Assembly: GCA_026413225.1 (NCBI GenBank)
Contig: CM048553.1
Span: 138,578,690-138,642,689, forward strand
Source: Otis tarda
Taxonomy: Eukaryota; Chordata; Aves; Otidiformes; Otididae
Length of the DNA stretch: 64,000 bases
Direction: 5' to 3'
Shown here one piece after another: positions 27,801 through 37,990 of the stretch; position 1 is the first letter of the stretch, and every line of letters starts with the position of its first letter. The notes under the pieces were generated by a model, which was not told where the DNA came from, did not search any database, and worked only from the letters and a program-made list of their open reading frames with translations. Made by a program: the position numbers and the translations under genes.

Positions 27801-30800
27801 GTTTTGAAGTATCTGAGGTAAATCATAATATATTAAAAGTAGAAGTGAAAACAGATACTTTAATGAATATTAATTGTTATTTTACCATTTTTTCCTTTAC
27901 TAATATTTCCAGTCACAGGTGAGTGTTCCAGAAGAGAAAATATCAAACTGCTGTTGTGCAAACTCTGCAGGTTCTGCAAGTTTAGACACATTTTGCTCTA
28001 CAACAAACAAAATTCCTTTCCCAAAGCATCTGTGCACAAAATCTGGGCAGTCTATTTTAAGATGGATCGAGCAGATATATTTGATTATCATAGAAATAAC
28101 ATACTGTATTTGTATGTGTAGTGCCTGCTTATGCATAACAGCTGCCTTCATTTACAGAGAGTGACTGATGGTAGTAATTGAGAATACACAAAATGTCTTT
28201 TCGTACCGTTTCCCCTCTGTGTTTTGGGCAAAATCAAGAAAGGGAGAAGAACCTGTTACGTCCTACTAAAAATCATTACCAATTTTGTTTGCCCAGTTGT
28301 TTCTATGCCTTCAAACTGTTTTTTTAAGGAGATTGTTTCAATTGAAAATCTTGTAATGTAATGTTACCAGATTTTAATCAAAGAAAAAGAAGTGTCAGAG
28401 CATGCCTTATGCATTAGGTTTCCATACAAATATAACACTAATGACTAGATCATTGGAACTGGGTCTGTGGTGTCTATTTCCATTTTTTTTTAAAAAAAAA
28501 AGTTCCTCTTTTAAGTTGCTTTGTTGTAGAAATGAGAAGAATCCTACATCTTGATTGTAGGATACAATTACTTGATCTATATACTAATTCAAAATAGATT
28601 CCTGATGATACTGACAGAACCTGTAAGTTAATACTGTCTTGAGTAGTCTATGATGTTTGACCAGTAATGTATGGAAAACAAAATAAGTTTACACTCAAAT
28701 TTTATAGTCTTCAAGTGCAAGCTCCTACATCTTTACATCATTATTTTGTAATAGTACATAGTTTTCAGATTTTACTTAACCAGATTAGCTTCAATATCTT
28801 TATTTAAATGGTAGTGTGCATTTTTATACAGTTCATAGTTACATCGAATTAAAATAGAGATCTAAAATGCTTTCTGTAGTAACAAAATAAGAAAAACTGT
28901 GTATTTATATATTTATGCATTAGAGATTGATTCGTGTGTCCCCTTCCCAGTGCCCTGCTGAAGATGTTTTTTATAAAGTATTTTAATAATAATATAAAAA
29001 TAGCAAAAATATAAAATACCTGAAATGTTTTTGGATTTAAAATTGTATTACCGCTAGTCTGCTGATTGAGATATTTATGGGAGGAGTGCATTAGTTTCAG
29101 CTGCTGCTCTACTGTCTATTTAAATAACTTATAAGAACTTAGTAAGACAAGGTTCAGCACATGACACTGGAAAAGATTTGTTCTAGACCCAGCAGGTTGA
29201 TCTGCACTTGGAAATAAAGGGTGATCTTTTCTGCTCATCCACCGGTCTGGCCTGTGCACTCCTGCCCTCTCCTTTATACCAGCTTAAAAAAACCCTTAAC
29301 TTTTCTGAAGGGTAAAAAAAGGTAATTCCCTGAACCCAGTCACTGTCATCAGCTGAGTGTCAGAGCTGGCTCAGTGGAATTAGCAGGTAAGTATTACAGA
29401 AAATGGATTAGGGTAGTGGGACTTTCCCAGTTGGCTGCAGCTGGTCACTTCTCATGTTTCACATCCAAGTCTCAGTGGTGTAGAAGGCATCTTTACTTGT
29501 TTATTAAGCTACAAACAAATTTACAAATACAGAAACACAGATGTGTAGTATTTGAATACCCAGACTTAAATGTTTTCATGGCAATTAGAGCAAATACCTT
29601 TGTATCAAATACAGGACTAAGTTCACCTTTATGTTACTTTACCAGGCTGAAAGTGAATTACAGAGAGCTTCACTGGATGCAACTCGAACAACTCGGCAAT
29701 TAGAGGAGACCATTGATAATTTTGAGAAACAGAAAATAAAGGACATAAAAGTAAGTGTGCTCATGTTTGAGTATATGACATATATGTTTCATCTTGCGTA
29801 ATAAAATTACTGTAGTTACTCTTTGGCAAGATTAGCAACATTTAGTATTAACTTAAGCCTACATAAATTTAAATCTTGTGGTATTCACAAATATTTCATA
29901 ATCCAAATATCTTTTAATTCTGCAGTGAAAAATCCGTTAATTATCTTCTTGAATTCAGAATGTTCCTGTATCAGACTGTTTAGCATCTGCATTTTCCAAC
30001 AGTTCCTATATTCTGCTTCACTGGTAGCTGCATTTGTTAGTGGAATGATATATGTGGATTAATATCTGCAAATTAACAGAGTGATAAGTAAATAATATAT
30101 TTTATCCATGCTGAAATTTGTGTAGATTACTGCAGTTAAAAGTTTTACCGATGCAAAAAGCACAAAATGCTTAGTGACTGCAAGTAATCAAAGCTTTCAT
30201 TTCTCTCTTAATGTCAAACATTAAGTGGCTTAAGTCACAAAGACTAGAGTGACTGAAAAACACTTACATTATGCGATCTCAAATTTAATTATAAAATTGC
30301 TGAAGTTAGATACTTTTTTTTATTGGGGGAAAAAAAACTCAGACTAAATAGGAAAGAATGAAAAATGGTTGAAAAACTTAACCAAACCAACAAGTACTTG
30401 ATGTTAGAATAATATGAAAAAGATTGTGAGTACTGAAGATGTCATCATTAACTCTTCTTTAATAGATAAAGAATATTGTATTATATAAAATTATTGGTAT
30501 ATTATAGATCTGTAAAGAATTTACAGATAATTTATCCCCAAACAGTTAAAAAATATTGCCATCAATAAAGCAAAAATTCACTTACAACATCTTCTGAATA
30601 TGTATCAGGGAATATCAAGTGAATTTTCATCATGACATTTTATTTATTCCTAATGAGTCTCCTCTTTGCTTTTCAAGCATTTATTTAGAATTTAGTATGA
30701 AATGACAACTGTGTGACAGCCCAGCCAGCATTTATTCAGGTCTGACTACTTAAAAGTACTAGGTATTGTGCAGTTATTTGTATCCTATAAGCACTAAGTA

Positions 30801-33800
30801 CAAAATTCAGTAATTTCTTGTATTTGAAGTGGAAGTGTGCTTTACAGCATTAAGAAAGCCTTTGTTTTCATTTTCTTTTAGAACATATTTTCTGAATTTA
30901 TAACTATTGAAATGTTATTTCATGGGAAAGCTTTAGAGATATATACTGCTGCCTACCAAAATATCCAAAATATTGATGAAAATGAAGATTTAGAGGTAAG
31001 AGTGATTAAGATTTGCTTTTCAGTTTACTTACTGCATAAAAACAGTTTTCACACTTTCCAGCTAGATGTTTCCCGGGCAGAAAATGCAACATATGTTTCA
31101 GCTTCCCAGAACAATCTTCTTATGTATACCAAGCTAGTTGTTACCCTTCTCAAGTAAGAGCATGCAGCTTTATAAACTCAGAGATGTTAAAAACAGAGAA
31201 CAACTGCAGTGGCTCTTCTAATGTTTCCCACAAAATACAGATAAGAGACTTTTCCTAAATTAACTGCCACTCCAAGCTTAGCTTGGAGCTAAGCTAAGCT
31301 TAGCATAGTTCTTAAAGAATACCTCTGCAGTGAATCTCACTGTGAAGATGCACAGTAAGATAACATCTTACACTGCCCTGGTAAGATATTCTAAAGACTA
31401 ATGACTTCATTAAAAATGTCTCTTTTCTTTCTTTTCTGAGTTTTGTTTGCTTGTTTTCATCTTTCAGTCATTGTTTTTTTTTATTAGGCTGTTCTAAGAT
31501 TAAGAGATATTTCTTACAAAATTGCTTTTTTTGCAGGTTTAATTGTCAAATGCTGCATTTTTGTAGAGCTTCAGTCTTGGTGATTGTTAGCTTGCAAGCT
31601 GTATCATGGCATCCAAGTCACAGCTTTCTTTATTTGAACAGGTTTTTCGGAGTTCACTTTATCCACCAGACTATCAATCTCGCTTAGAAATAGTCCGTGC
31701 TAATTCAAAGTCCCCCCCGCAAAGAACTGGCTCCTTAAAATCTTCATTGAGGACGGTACAGGTAAGAAAGAAAAATTAAATGCTAGATATCTCTATTAAA
31801 ACAATGTCTTATGTAGAGCCTTAGCTAAGATAAATGTACTTGAATCCACTATTGTTACTCAGTTCAGAACAGTTACAAAGAGAGACTTCCAAGGGCATAA
31901 AGATCATATTAAGCTTTTAATAATGCAGCTTCTAAATATCATTTTTATTTGAGGAAAAAGCAAAATCAGCTTTTTACGTGGTACTGTTTACTTTTGAAAA
32001 CTGCTGTTTCCAGTGATACTATTTCTTCCATCAACAAACTGGGCATCTTCTAGAGGAAAGATCTAGGAGCTTATTAGAAAGAGAAGTGACATTCTGTAAA
32101 TAACACTTGCATATTCTTAGTCCCAGTATCCAGATCCTAGAGTGTGGATTCTCTACCAGATCCTAACTCAGACTAGTGATACCTCCTAGCAGCAGAGCAA
32201 ACCCATGACCAACAAACCTCTCCTCCTATACTCTGAAAATGCAGAGCAGGTGAGGATGATAAAAATAAGTGAAATATGGAGAAAGTGCCACTGCTTTTGA
32301 ACCAGCTATCTGACACTTGTTTACAGCAGTAAACTTGCAGATATCATCACCAAATGGCTAAATTATTTTTTCTTTATTGCAGCCTTAATCATGTAACTAA
32401 GATTATTCTTAACAGTGTTTCAGTTAAAGACAAAGATGGCTAGATTTAAAATGTATGCGTGTCACTTTTCTTCTTTAGATAGAATCATGCATTGGTATTG
32501 TAATACTAAAAATTTCTTGACTTCATACACACTATTACGCCTTCTCTGAACACAGAAAGGATCAGTCATTACAGTTGAGTTATTGAGTTGCTGAAAGTAC
32601 GAGTTATGCCATCTGAAAAGATAAAACAATACAGTGATTCGGTGCATGAAGAGCAACCTTCACTGTGAATACACTGCCTATCCTCCCTATCAAACAAGCA
32701 AATTTCATGTTCAAAGTACTTCAGAAAATGTTTACCCATTCATTTTTTTGGAAGACCAGAGGAAGCTGTCAAAAATCTGTTGCCATCTTCCTGGAGAACT
32801 TCCTGCAGTGCTGTAAAACTGTATCAAGGGTATAGAAACATCTGTAATTACTTTGAAGTTCCACAGACAGCTGTGTTTTGGACTTTCTGGTTAAAAAAAA
32901 AAAAAAACAAACAACCAAACCAACAAACAGAAAACTGAATGTATCTACACTATGATTTATCTCAGAGATGGTGTGGAACTCCATTTTTACTAACTTACAG
33001 GTTTAGCTTACTTCTCTCTTAGACCTGTCTTTTAGCTGTAATTACAGATGTTAGTGTTCTCTTAACCTCTCACTAGAATATCTGAGAAGAACTGGAAGTC
33101 ACAGTCATCTTAGATCTAGAGGGCAACTGCGATATATTTCAAAATAACATCACCTTACTCTGCTGTGCAGCAGTGTATCTGCAGAGGAGGATCACATGGC
33201 AGAAAAAAGAGGTGGAACATGCTACTAACGCAGTCACTAAAGCGCAGTAGAGGAGAGACAGGCATTATGTTCTGTACACCCCCTGCACTGCCCTTCCGGA
33301 TTCTGTGAAGGGCATCAGGATCAGCACCTTGAATTACATGAAAGGCTCTAATCTTGGAGCCAAACATCCCACTAGCAAAAAGTGCTGCATTCAGAAAAAC
33401 CTTCAGGTGACTTGTTTTACCTTTCTGGGGATCTTTCACTCCTAAACTTTTCACAAATCTGGTTTCATGCTACATGTAATCATTTACTGACCATACTGCA
33501 GTACTTCAGAATTTTCAATTTAACGCAGTACAAATAATATGGTAAGCAGTTCACAGAATCGCACAGACTAAGACTACGGGGGGGAAACAAACACTAACCA
33601 GTAGGTGGCGGGCGGGGCGGGAAGTCACTGCATACCAGATGGGATAAACTGTGCTGGTAACACAATACTTGTCTTTCAGAGGATTTAGCACATACCATCC
33701 TGGAATTTATTTCTGGTTCTGTGGACTACATTTCTTTATTATTTCCATCTTAAAAATCTAAAGTACTCCTTGAGCTTGATTCATTTCTTCACAAAGAGCT

Positions 33801-36800
33801 ACATCCCTTTAAAGTTCTGGTTCTTAACATGATGTCAAGTTGCTTTGTCAAGCAACATGATAATCTAAGTGTGTCCTGTCACTTACTCCTGGAGTGAGTA
33901 TTCTGGAAGGGGTACTACAGGCCTAATTACCAAAAGCAGGAAATTGCAAACACCACTATCTTTTTGTGTGCATCTTAATGCTTTTGTCCCTCAGCTCTTT
34001 CCCCCCTTCACTTGCATAGTTGTTTTAATCTCAGACTAGCTGAAGCAATTGAGATGCTAGTTTATCCTACCTGACAGACTTCAGTTAGCAGACAGTACTG
34101 TAGAACCACAAGGAAAGGAGCAATGAGCAATTCTGTTAGAATTAATCTCCCAACCTGCATTGACAGTACAACAATAAGACTTTCATTTTGCCATTTCTAT
34201 GCAATTAGTATGATCAGGAGAGAAAACTTCTATGTACCAGGAAAGTTGGTTTTCACAGGAAGGCTCCCCATTATGAGAAAGTCTCTTAAGGGCTTTAAGA
34301 GCTTTTTTTAAACATGATTATTGCAACTGCTTAGTTTTACACAAGTTCTGAAAAGGCTATTTAAGTTTGTCATGACAATCCTTTGTAAATCCCTTAAATT
34401 GCCAAGTGAAGTGCAAAACTATCTCCAGCATTTTGATTCAGGCTGGCATGCTATATTTTAGAACTATAGCAGAAGAGAATGACCTTTTCCAGATATTTTA
34501 AATCAAACTTAACTAAACAAGTTTTATCACATGCATTAAATAAAGACATCTGTTTTGCCCCTGGCCTCTAACACAGCAAAGTATCATTTTAACCATGGTT
34601 GAAAATGTCTGCATGCAAGTGTTTCAACACTGCTCGCTGTGTAAGACATGAGAGAATTGCCATGATTTCTGTAGTAGCACATGCAGTGAAACGTGCAGTT
34701 TAACAGCTTAAGCAAGGACAGTCATCAGACATGAAAACTGAGAGAATTCATTTTCACATAAAAATGTTTATGAGCAACAAATTATCAAATTCCATTAATT
34801 TTTTTAAATTAGACAAATTTTTTAGCAGCAAGTAATCAAAAATTAAATTTTCAGGTACTGGTATGTTCCAGCTTTATGGCAAAATAAGATAGATTTAAAC
34901 TCCCTAGTTTGCTTTCTCATGTTCCTTGCTCTGATCCAGTTTGGTTCTTAGATTAGCCATCTGACCACCACCTCAGTGCCATCAGTGATAATATTTGATT
35001 AATTATTTACCTAATTACAGCACAGAATCATAGAAGGGTTTGGGTTGGAAGGGACCTTTAAAGGCCATCTAGTCCAGCCCCTCTGCAAGGAGCAGGGACA
35101 TCTCCAACCAGATCAGGTTGCTCAGAGCCTCATCTAATCAGGCCTTGAATGTTTCCAGGGATGGGGCATCCACCACCTCTCTGGACAACCTGCTCCAGTG
35201 TTCCACCACCCTCATTGTAAAAAAAGTTTGTCCCTGTCTTATAGGCCCCCTTTTGGTACTGGAAGGCTGCTATAAGGTTTCCCTTCTCCAGGCTGAACAG
35301 CCCCAGCTCTCAGCCTGTCCTGTGCTCCAGCCCTTTTATCATCTTTGTGGCCCCTCCTCTGGACCCTCTCCAACAGGTCCATGTCCTTCTTATGTTGGGG
35401 GCTCCGGAGCTGGATGCAGTACTCCAGGTGTGGGGTCTCACAAGAGTGGAATAGAGGGGGAGAATCACCTTCCTCAACCTGCTATCGCACTTGCCCAGGA
35501 TGCAGTTGGCCTTTTGGGCTGCAAGTGCACGCTGACGGCTCACGTTCAGTTTTTTCATCCATCAGTACCCCTAAATGCTTCTCAGCAGGGCTGCTCTCAA
35601 TCCCTTCATCCCCCAGCCTGTATTGATACTGGGGGTTGCCCCAACCCATGTGCAGGACCTTGCACTTGGTCTTATTAAACCTCATGATTAGAGGTACTTA
35701 AGAGGCATAGTTAGAGGTACTTGAGCAGTAAGCAGAAAAAACTGCCAAAAGCTAAACCAGCACCCCTTATTTCAGGAAATTGTAAAGGGCAGCTTTTATT
35801 CAGAAATACGATTGAAGCTCTGCTTAAGAATTTCAGATGCTCTTAACTAGAAAAAAACTTGGAAAATTAGTCTGTCCATTGAAATGAAGCTACCTTAACA
35901 GGCTCAATCTGCAGCACTCCTTAATCTCAAATTCCAAATCAGTGTCATTGTCTTTTCCCTTTTTCACAGAATGAAAGATTGCTGGTTTAGGCATTTAGAC
36001 TCAAGTTAACCCAGCTTCATCCAATGATTAACTCCATTTTATGTTATGTTCAGAGATTTGTAAGCAATCATGTGCTTCAAGCTGAATTATGTACTTTGTG
36101 AGCATCAAGACTAAGGATTCTTCCGCTTTCATTAGTTCAATGATTGCAGTTTGCTTTATGCTCACACAAAAAACTTTTGTTACATACATAGCTGTATGAA
36201 TTATGAAATCTCAGAAGTCAATTTAATAACCAGCATTTAAGGACTTATAAAATAGGGAGTTGTTTGGGAAAAAAAAAAGGGGGGAGGGACAAGTTTTGTC
36301 TTCAATACTGAAGTTTTATTATATCACTGTATGTGAGATATCTCAGAAAATATAACCAAAATTAGAGCTGCAGATGCCCTTAAAGAACTGCTGAACCTAA
36401 AATCATTTTTCAAAAGCATTCCAGATGACTTGGATAACGTATCTTTTGAGTTTAATGTTCCTTTTCTCATGAGGAAAGAAAGAAAAATACATATATTCTA
36501 CTTTAAATTGTAGATGTTGCATCTTCTGTGAAGAATCTGTCTTCAATAGGAATTAGATAGATGGTAGAATGTGTCAGATGAGATGAAAGCTTGGCAGCTG
36601 GCACTTGTTTTTAACATCTGATGAACCAAAAAAGGACTATAGTATCATTCTGAAGGGCAAGTGCTGATGGGCAGGGAAAGAAGTTCATATATGAATCAAG
36701 ACTCTTCTAGTAAAGTTTGTCTGATTTATTCTCAAAAAGTGCTTAGAGCAGCATAGTGTTGAGATTTTAACTGAAGAGGTTTGATGTCTTCAAAAGATTA

Positions 36801-37280
36801 AGGCTTAATACTTATCTTCAGCCTGCTGTCTCAACAGCCAACCCAGGGAAAAAAACTGAATTGCGACCTGTTGATTTTTAACATTAATTCGATCAATGCA
36901 TAGTTTTTCCTATTCTGTAATAGTTTTCAAAACTACAGGGATTTTTTTAGCTTTTAAAAATCATTACTGTATTTATATTCTATGCCATGTATCTTTGTGT
37001 TGGCATTGTGCATGTTACTAGAAGTTGAAGAGTTAAGCCACATACAACTTCCCCTCCCTTCCCCTAAATAAAAAACCTACAAGTACTTGGATCGGAAATG
37101 CCAACAGAGAACAGTTTTTCTTTTAGGAGAACAAACACTTTATTTACTTTTGATGGATTTTTGTTTTATCAGATTTGCAGCAGTATGCTAAGAAAAGATG
37201 ACGAGGAGGAGGAGGAGGATGAAGATGAAGATGAGGAAGAGGAGGAGGAGGAATTAGATGCTACTAAGGAAGTGAGATAA
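15863..37280 (+). CDS. CIBAR1: CIBAR1 (FAM92A), BAR-domain ciliary-base protein, spliced gene
   Basis: Nine coding exons join in frame to 296 codons: 15863-15894, 17927-18161, 21200-21268, 25866-25967, 27913-27918, 29646-29750, 30882-30995, 31642-31761 and 37173-37280. Human FAM92A is about 289 residues by memory. Residues about 10-225 form the helical FAM92-type BAR domain; landmark strings are [37 protein letters not shown] and [15 protein letters not shown] Ser/Pro-rich linker (about 241-269) precedes 19 consecutive acidic residues (270-288). Family knowledge: the protein bends membranes, works with CBY1 at the basal body and transition zone of cilia, is also reported at mitochondria, and human loss is linked to postaxial polydactyly. 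The start has a GCCGCCATGA context; a second in-frame ATG follows directly. The U12-like intron 4 and the 6-nt exon 5 are unusual. Every junction was checked for phase. Confidence 0.93.
16161..17926 (+). other. CIBAR1 intron 1 (distal part)
   Basis: AT-rich intronic DNA without a recognisable repeat family or additional exon. The acceptor reads tttggtaaccag, a modest polypyrimidine tract. Confidence 0.6.
17927..18161 (+). CDS. CIBAR1: CIBAR1 exon 2
   Basis: This 235-nt exon encodes residues 11-89, the first long BAR helix with [13 protein letters not shown] and [20 protein letters not shown]. The acceptor is accag and the donor is GAG|gtacaa. It is the largest CIBAR1 exon and nearly identical to the mammalian protein over this stretch, so the family call rests strongly on it. 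Confidence 0.95.
20336..20872 (-). mobile_element. CR1 LINE, 5'-truncated, minus strand, in CIBAR1 intron 2
   Basis: The plus strand opens with AGAATCATAGAATCATAG, the reverse complement of the CR1 3' tail, followed by the typical GGTCATCTAGTCCAA and CAGGTTGCTCAGAGCC strings. A 143-codon frame on the minus strand (20,434-20,865) is the intact C-terminal end of the CR1 ORF2 protein, with [12 protein letters not shown] and [13 protein letters not shown]. The 5' part of the element is missing, as is usual for CR1. AAATTTAGA flanks both ends (20,336-20,344 and 20,864-20,872) and may be a target-site duplication. The uninterrupted frame suggests a fairly young copy. Confidence 0.92.
20873..21199 (+). 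other. CIBAR1 intron 2, 3' part
   Basis: Intron 2 runs from 18,162 to 21,199. Apart from the CR1 insert and a C-run near 19,217 I see nothing recognisable in it. The acceptor is tttcttttgtag. Confidence 0.55.
21200..21268 (+). CDS. CIBAR1: CIBAR1 exon 3
   Basis: This 69-nt exon encodes residues 90-112 ([20 protein letters not shown] and three more). Both ends are phase 0. The acceptor is ttgtag and the donor is AGG|gtaggt. It continues the BAR helix after QAE of exon 2. Confidence 0.94.
21269..25865 (+). other. CIBAR1 intron 3
   Basis: A long intron with no further exon that I can support. The only recognisable element is the short CR1 tail at about 24,993-25,059. Confidence 0.55.
24993..25059 (+). 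mobile_element. CR1 LINE 3'-end fragment, plus strand
   Basis: The string GCAGGGGGACTGGACCAAAT, then AAAGGTCCCTTCCAGCCCAA and a terminal ATTCTATGGTTCTATG, is the final part of the CR1 3' UTR with its 8-bp terminal repeat. It is heavily 5'-truncated and lies in CIBAR1 intron 3, opposite in orientation to the copy at 20.3 kb. Confidence 0.85.
25866..25967 (+). CDS. CIBAR1: CIBAR1 exon 4, with a U12-like donor
   Basis: This 102-nt exon encodes residues 113-146, from [16 protein letters not shown] to NPSDRHII. The acceptor is atttccag. The donor ATT|gtatcct is very poor as a major-spliceosome site but matches the first seven positions of the U12-type 5' splice-site consensus RTATCCTTT. Reading through into the intron would give an alternative tail ending at about 26,189. 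Confidence 0.92.
25968..27912 (+). other. CIBAR1 intron 4, probable U12-type (minor spliceosome) GT-AG intron
   Basis: The intron starts GTATCCTGT. Near its end, TTCCTTTAC at 27,892-27,900 matches the U12 branch-site consensus TTCCTTRAY at 8 of 9 positions. The presumed branch A (27,899) lies 13 nt from the terminal AG, inside the short window typical of U12 introns. The downstream exon is the 6-nt microexon. No repeat was recognised within the intron. Confidence 0.7.
27913..27918 (+). CDS. CIBAR1: CIBAR1 exon 5, 6-nt microexon (Ser-Gln)
   Basis: Exon 4 ends in ...DRHII and exon 6 begins AESELQRA. The mammalian protein has Ser-Gln between these blocks (RHVISQAETEL, from memory). The only place in the intervening DNA that I found to supply it is TCACAG, flanked by ttccag and gtgagt. 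Including it keeps phase 0 and restores SQ exactly. The downstream donor CAG|gtgagt is a strong U2-type site. Confidence 0.8.
27919..29645 (+). other. CIBAR1 intron 5
   Basis: AT-rich intron with a T-run/A-run dyad near 28,483-28,501. No transposon or further exon was recognised. Confidence 0.55.
29646..29750 (+). CDS. CIBAR1: CIBAR1 exon 6
   Basis: This 105-nt exon, phase 0 at both ends, encodes residues 149-183, starting [20 protein letters not shown] and ending KIKDIK. The acceptor is tttaccag and the donor AAA|gtaagt. It covers the middle BAR helix. Confidence 0.94.
29751..30881 (+). other. CIBAR1 intron 6
   Basis: AT-rich intronic DNA without recognisable content. Confidence 0.55.
30882..30995 (+). 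CDS. CIBAR1: CIBAR1 exon 7
   Basis: This 114-nt exon encodes residues 184-221 ([20 protein letters not shown], then [11 protein letters not shown] and NEDLE). The acceptor is ttcttttag and the donor GAG|gtaaga. It encodes the last BAR helix and is strongly conserved with human FAM92A. Confidence 0.95.
30996..31641 (+). other. CIBAR1 intron 7, with nested palindromes
   Basis: A short intron. At 31,270-31,288 CTCCAAGCT-T-AGCTTGGAG is a perfect 9-bp inverted repeat. It overlaps further dyads, including the 12-bp palindrome GCTAAGCTTAGC at 31,293-31,304. Confidence 0.6.
31642..31761 (+). CDS. CIBAR1: CIBAR1 exon 8
   Basis: This 120-nt exon encodes residues 222-261, beginning [20 protein letters not shown] and NSKSPPQR, then a Ser/Thr-rich linker. 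The acceptor is gaacag and the donor CAG|gtaaga. Human has the same block followed by a shorter, divergent linker. Confidence 0.93.
31762..37172 (+). other. CIBAR1 intron 8
   Basis: The longest CIBAR1 intron. Comparison with the remembered human protein leaves no missing residues between exons 8 and 9, so no further coding exon is expected. The recognisable content is the CR1 element at 35.0-35.7 kb; a GC-rich patch near 33,585-33,625 is unassigned. Confidence 0.55.
35023..35686 (-). mobile_element. CR1 LINE, 5'-truncated and degraded, minus strand, in CIBAR1 intron 8
   Basis: CAGAATCATAGAAGGGTTTG followed by GGAAGGGACCTTTAAAGG and CATCTAGTCCAGCCC marks a reverse-complement CR1 3' end. The element extends about 660 bp and includes strings such as TTGCACTTGGTCTTATTAAA, which in the coding direction correspond to the CR1 motif [12 protein letters not shown]. 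Several frame breaks interrupt the coding part, so it is older than the copy at 20.3 kb. A TTAGAGGTACTT repeat lies immediately to its right (about 35,689-35,722). Confidence 0.9.
37173..37280 (+). CDS. CIBAR1: CIBAR1 exon 9, acidic tail and stop
   Basis: The acceptor tttatcag leads into ICSSMLRK, then 19 consecutive Asp/Glu residues encoded by GAN codons at 37,197-37,253, then LDATKEVR and TAA. The LRKD and LDATKE blocks match the human LRKD...LDVTEE region, which has fewer acidic residues by memory. A possible in-frame donor, GAA|gtgaga, lies 9 nt before the stop, so this may not be the only terminal exon. Confidence 0.88.
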   Translation: MCSSMLRKDDEEEEEDEDEDEEEEEEELDATKEVR

Positions 37281-37404
37281 CAAAACTGTTCTAAGAGTCT
37301 TTTTTTTTTTTTTTAATTAGGGGAAAAGAGATTTCCCTTTACATAAAGGCTTTTGTGAGTTAATCAAAAGCTTCACTGAGGCTGTATTTTTAAAATCCCA
37401 ACAG

Positions 37405-37464
37405 GAGCAAGAATTGTCACTAATTTGTGTTGAGTGCCAGAAACAAATGGTGAGTTTCAAATAA
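37405..37464 (+). CDS. CIBAR1: Candidate alternative last coding exon of CIBAR1
   Basis: Splicing GAA|gtgaga at 37,271/37,272 to cccaacag|GAG at 37,405 removes 133 nt in phase 0 and gives TKE-EQELSLICVECQKQMVSF before a stop at 37,462-37,464. The protein would be 313 residues. The join TKE-EQE resembles the human TEEENFLK end better than the unspliced TKEVR does. The donor has A at -1 and is not strong; no transcript evidence is available. Confidence 0.4.
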   Translation, partial: EQELSLICVECQKQMVSFK

Positions 37465-37967
37465 GGGAACAGAATCTGCTGAAAATGGACAACTTCAGTA
37501 GCTAGAAAATTAAATATTTAAATAGAATCCTGTGTTATATTTGCTTAGATGTTATATTGCAGTCACATTTGCTTAAACTTACATGATGAAGAGTGTCCAA
37601 AACTGCACTGAGCTGACAAGCAGTTATGAACATAAAGGTTTGCTTGTTACTTTGCCAATACATTTACCTTATTCTCTAGCTACACACCTCTTGGATTTAT
37701 AAGTCCTCCATCTGTACCTGTCATAATTGGGTTTATACATCCTAAAGTAACTGTACTACCTAAGAAACTCATTACAGCAACAATCTTGTTAAATTTCATT
37801 TTGTGACCCACCTTGGATGGCGTGAGGTGTATTGTGAGGGTGAGGTGTATTGTTTTCTCCTTCTCATTTTCCTCAGGCTTGACTAAGATGACTTGATTCC
37901 TTTACACATACAGAGTGAACATTAAGTACCTAGCCCAGTACCTGCTTTTAATGCTGCTTTGCTTTTA

Positions 37968-37990
37968 AATAAAAGTGCCTTCATAATAAA
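37968..37990 (+). terminator. Candidate poly(A) signals for CIBAR1
   Basis: Two AATAAA hexamers on the plus strand, at 37,968-37,973 and 37,985-37,990, lie about 700 bp after the stop codon. They are plausible ends for the CIBAR1 transcript. AATAAA is common in AT-rich DNA, so usage is uncertain. Confidence 0.4.

Noticed and set aside
35482..35685. 67-codon minus-strand frame
   Set aside because: It is part of the degraded CR1 at 35.0-35.7 kb, not a host gene.
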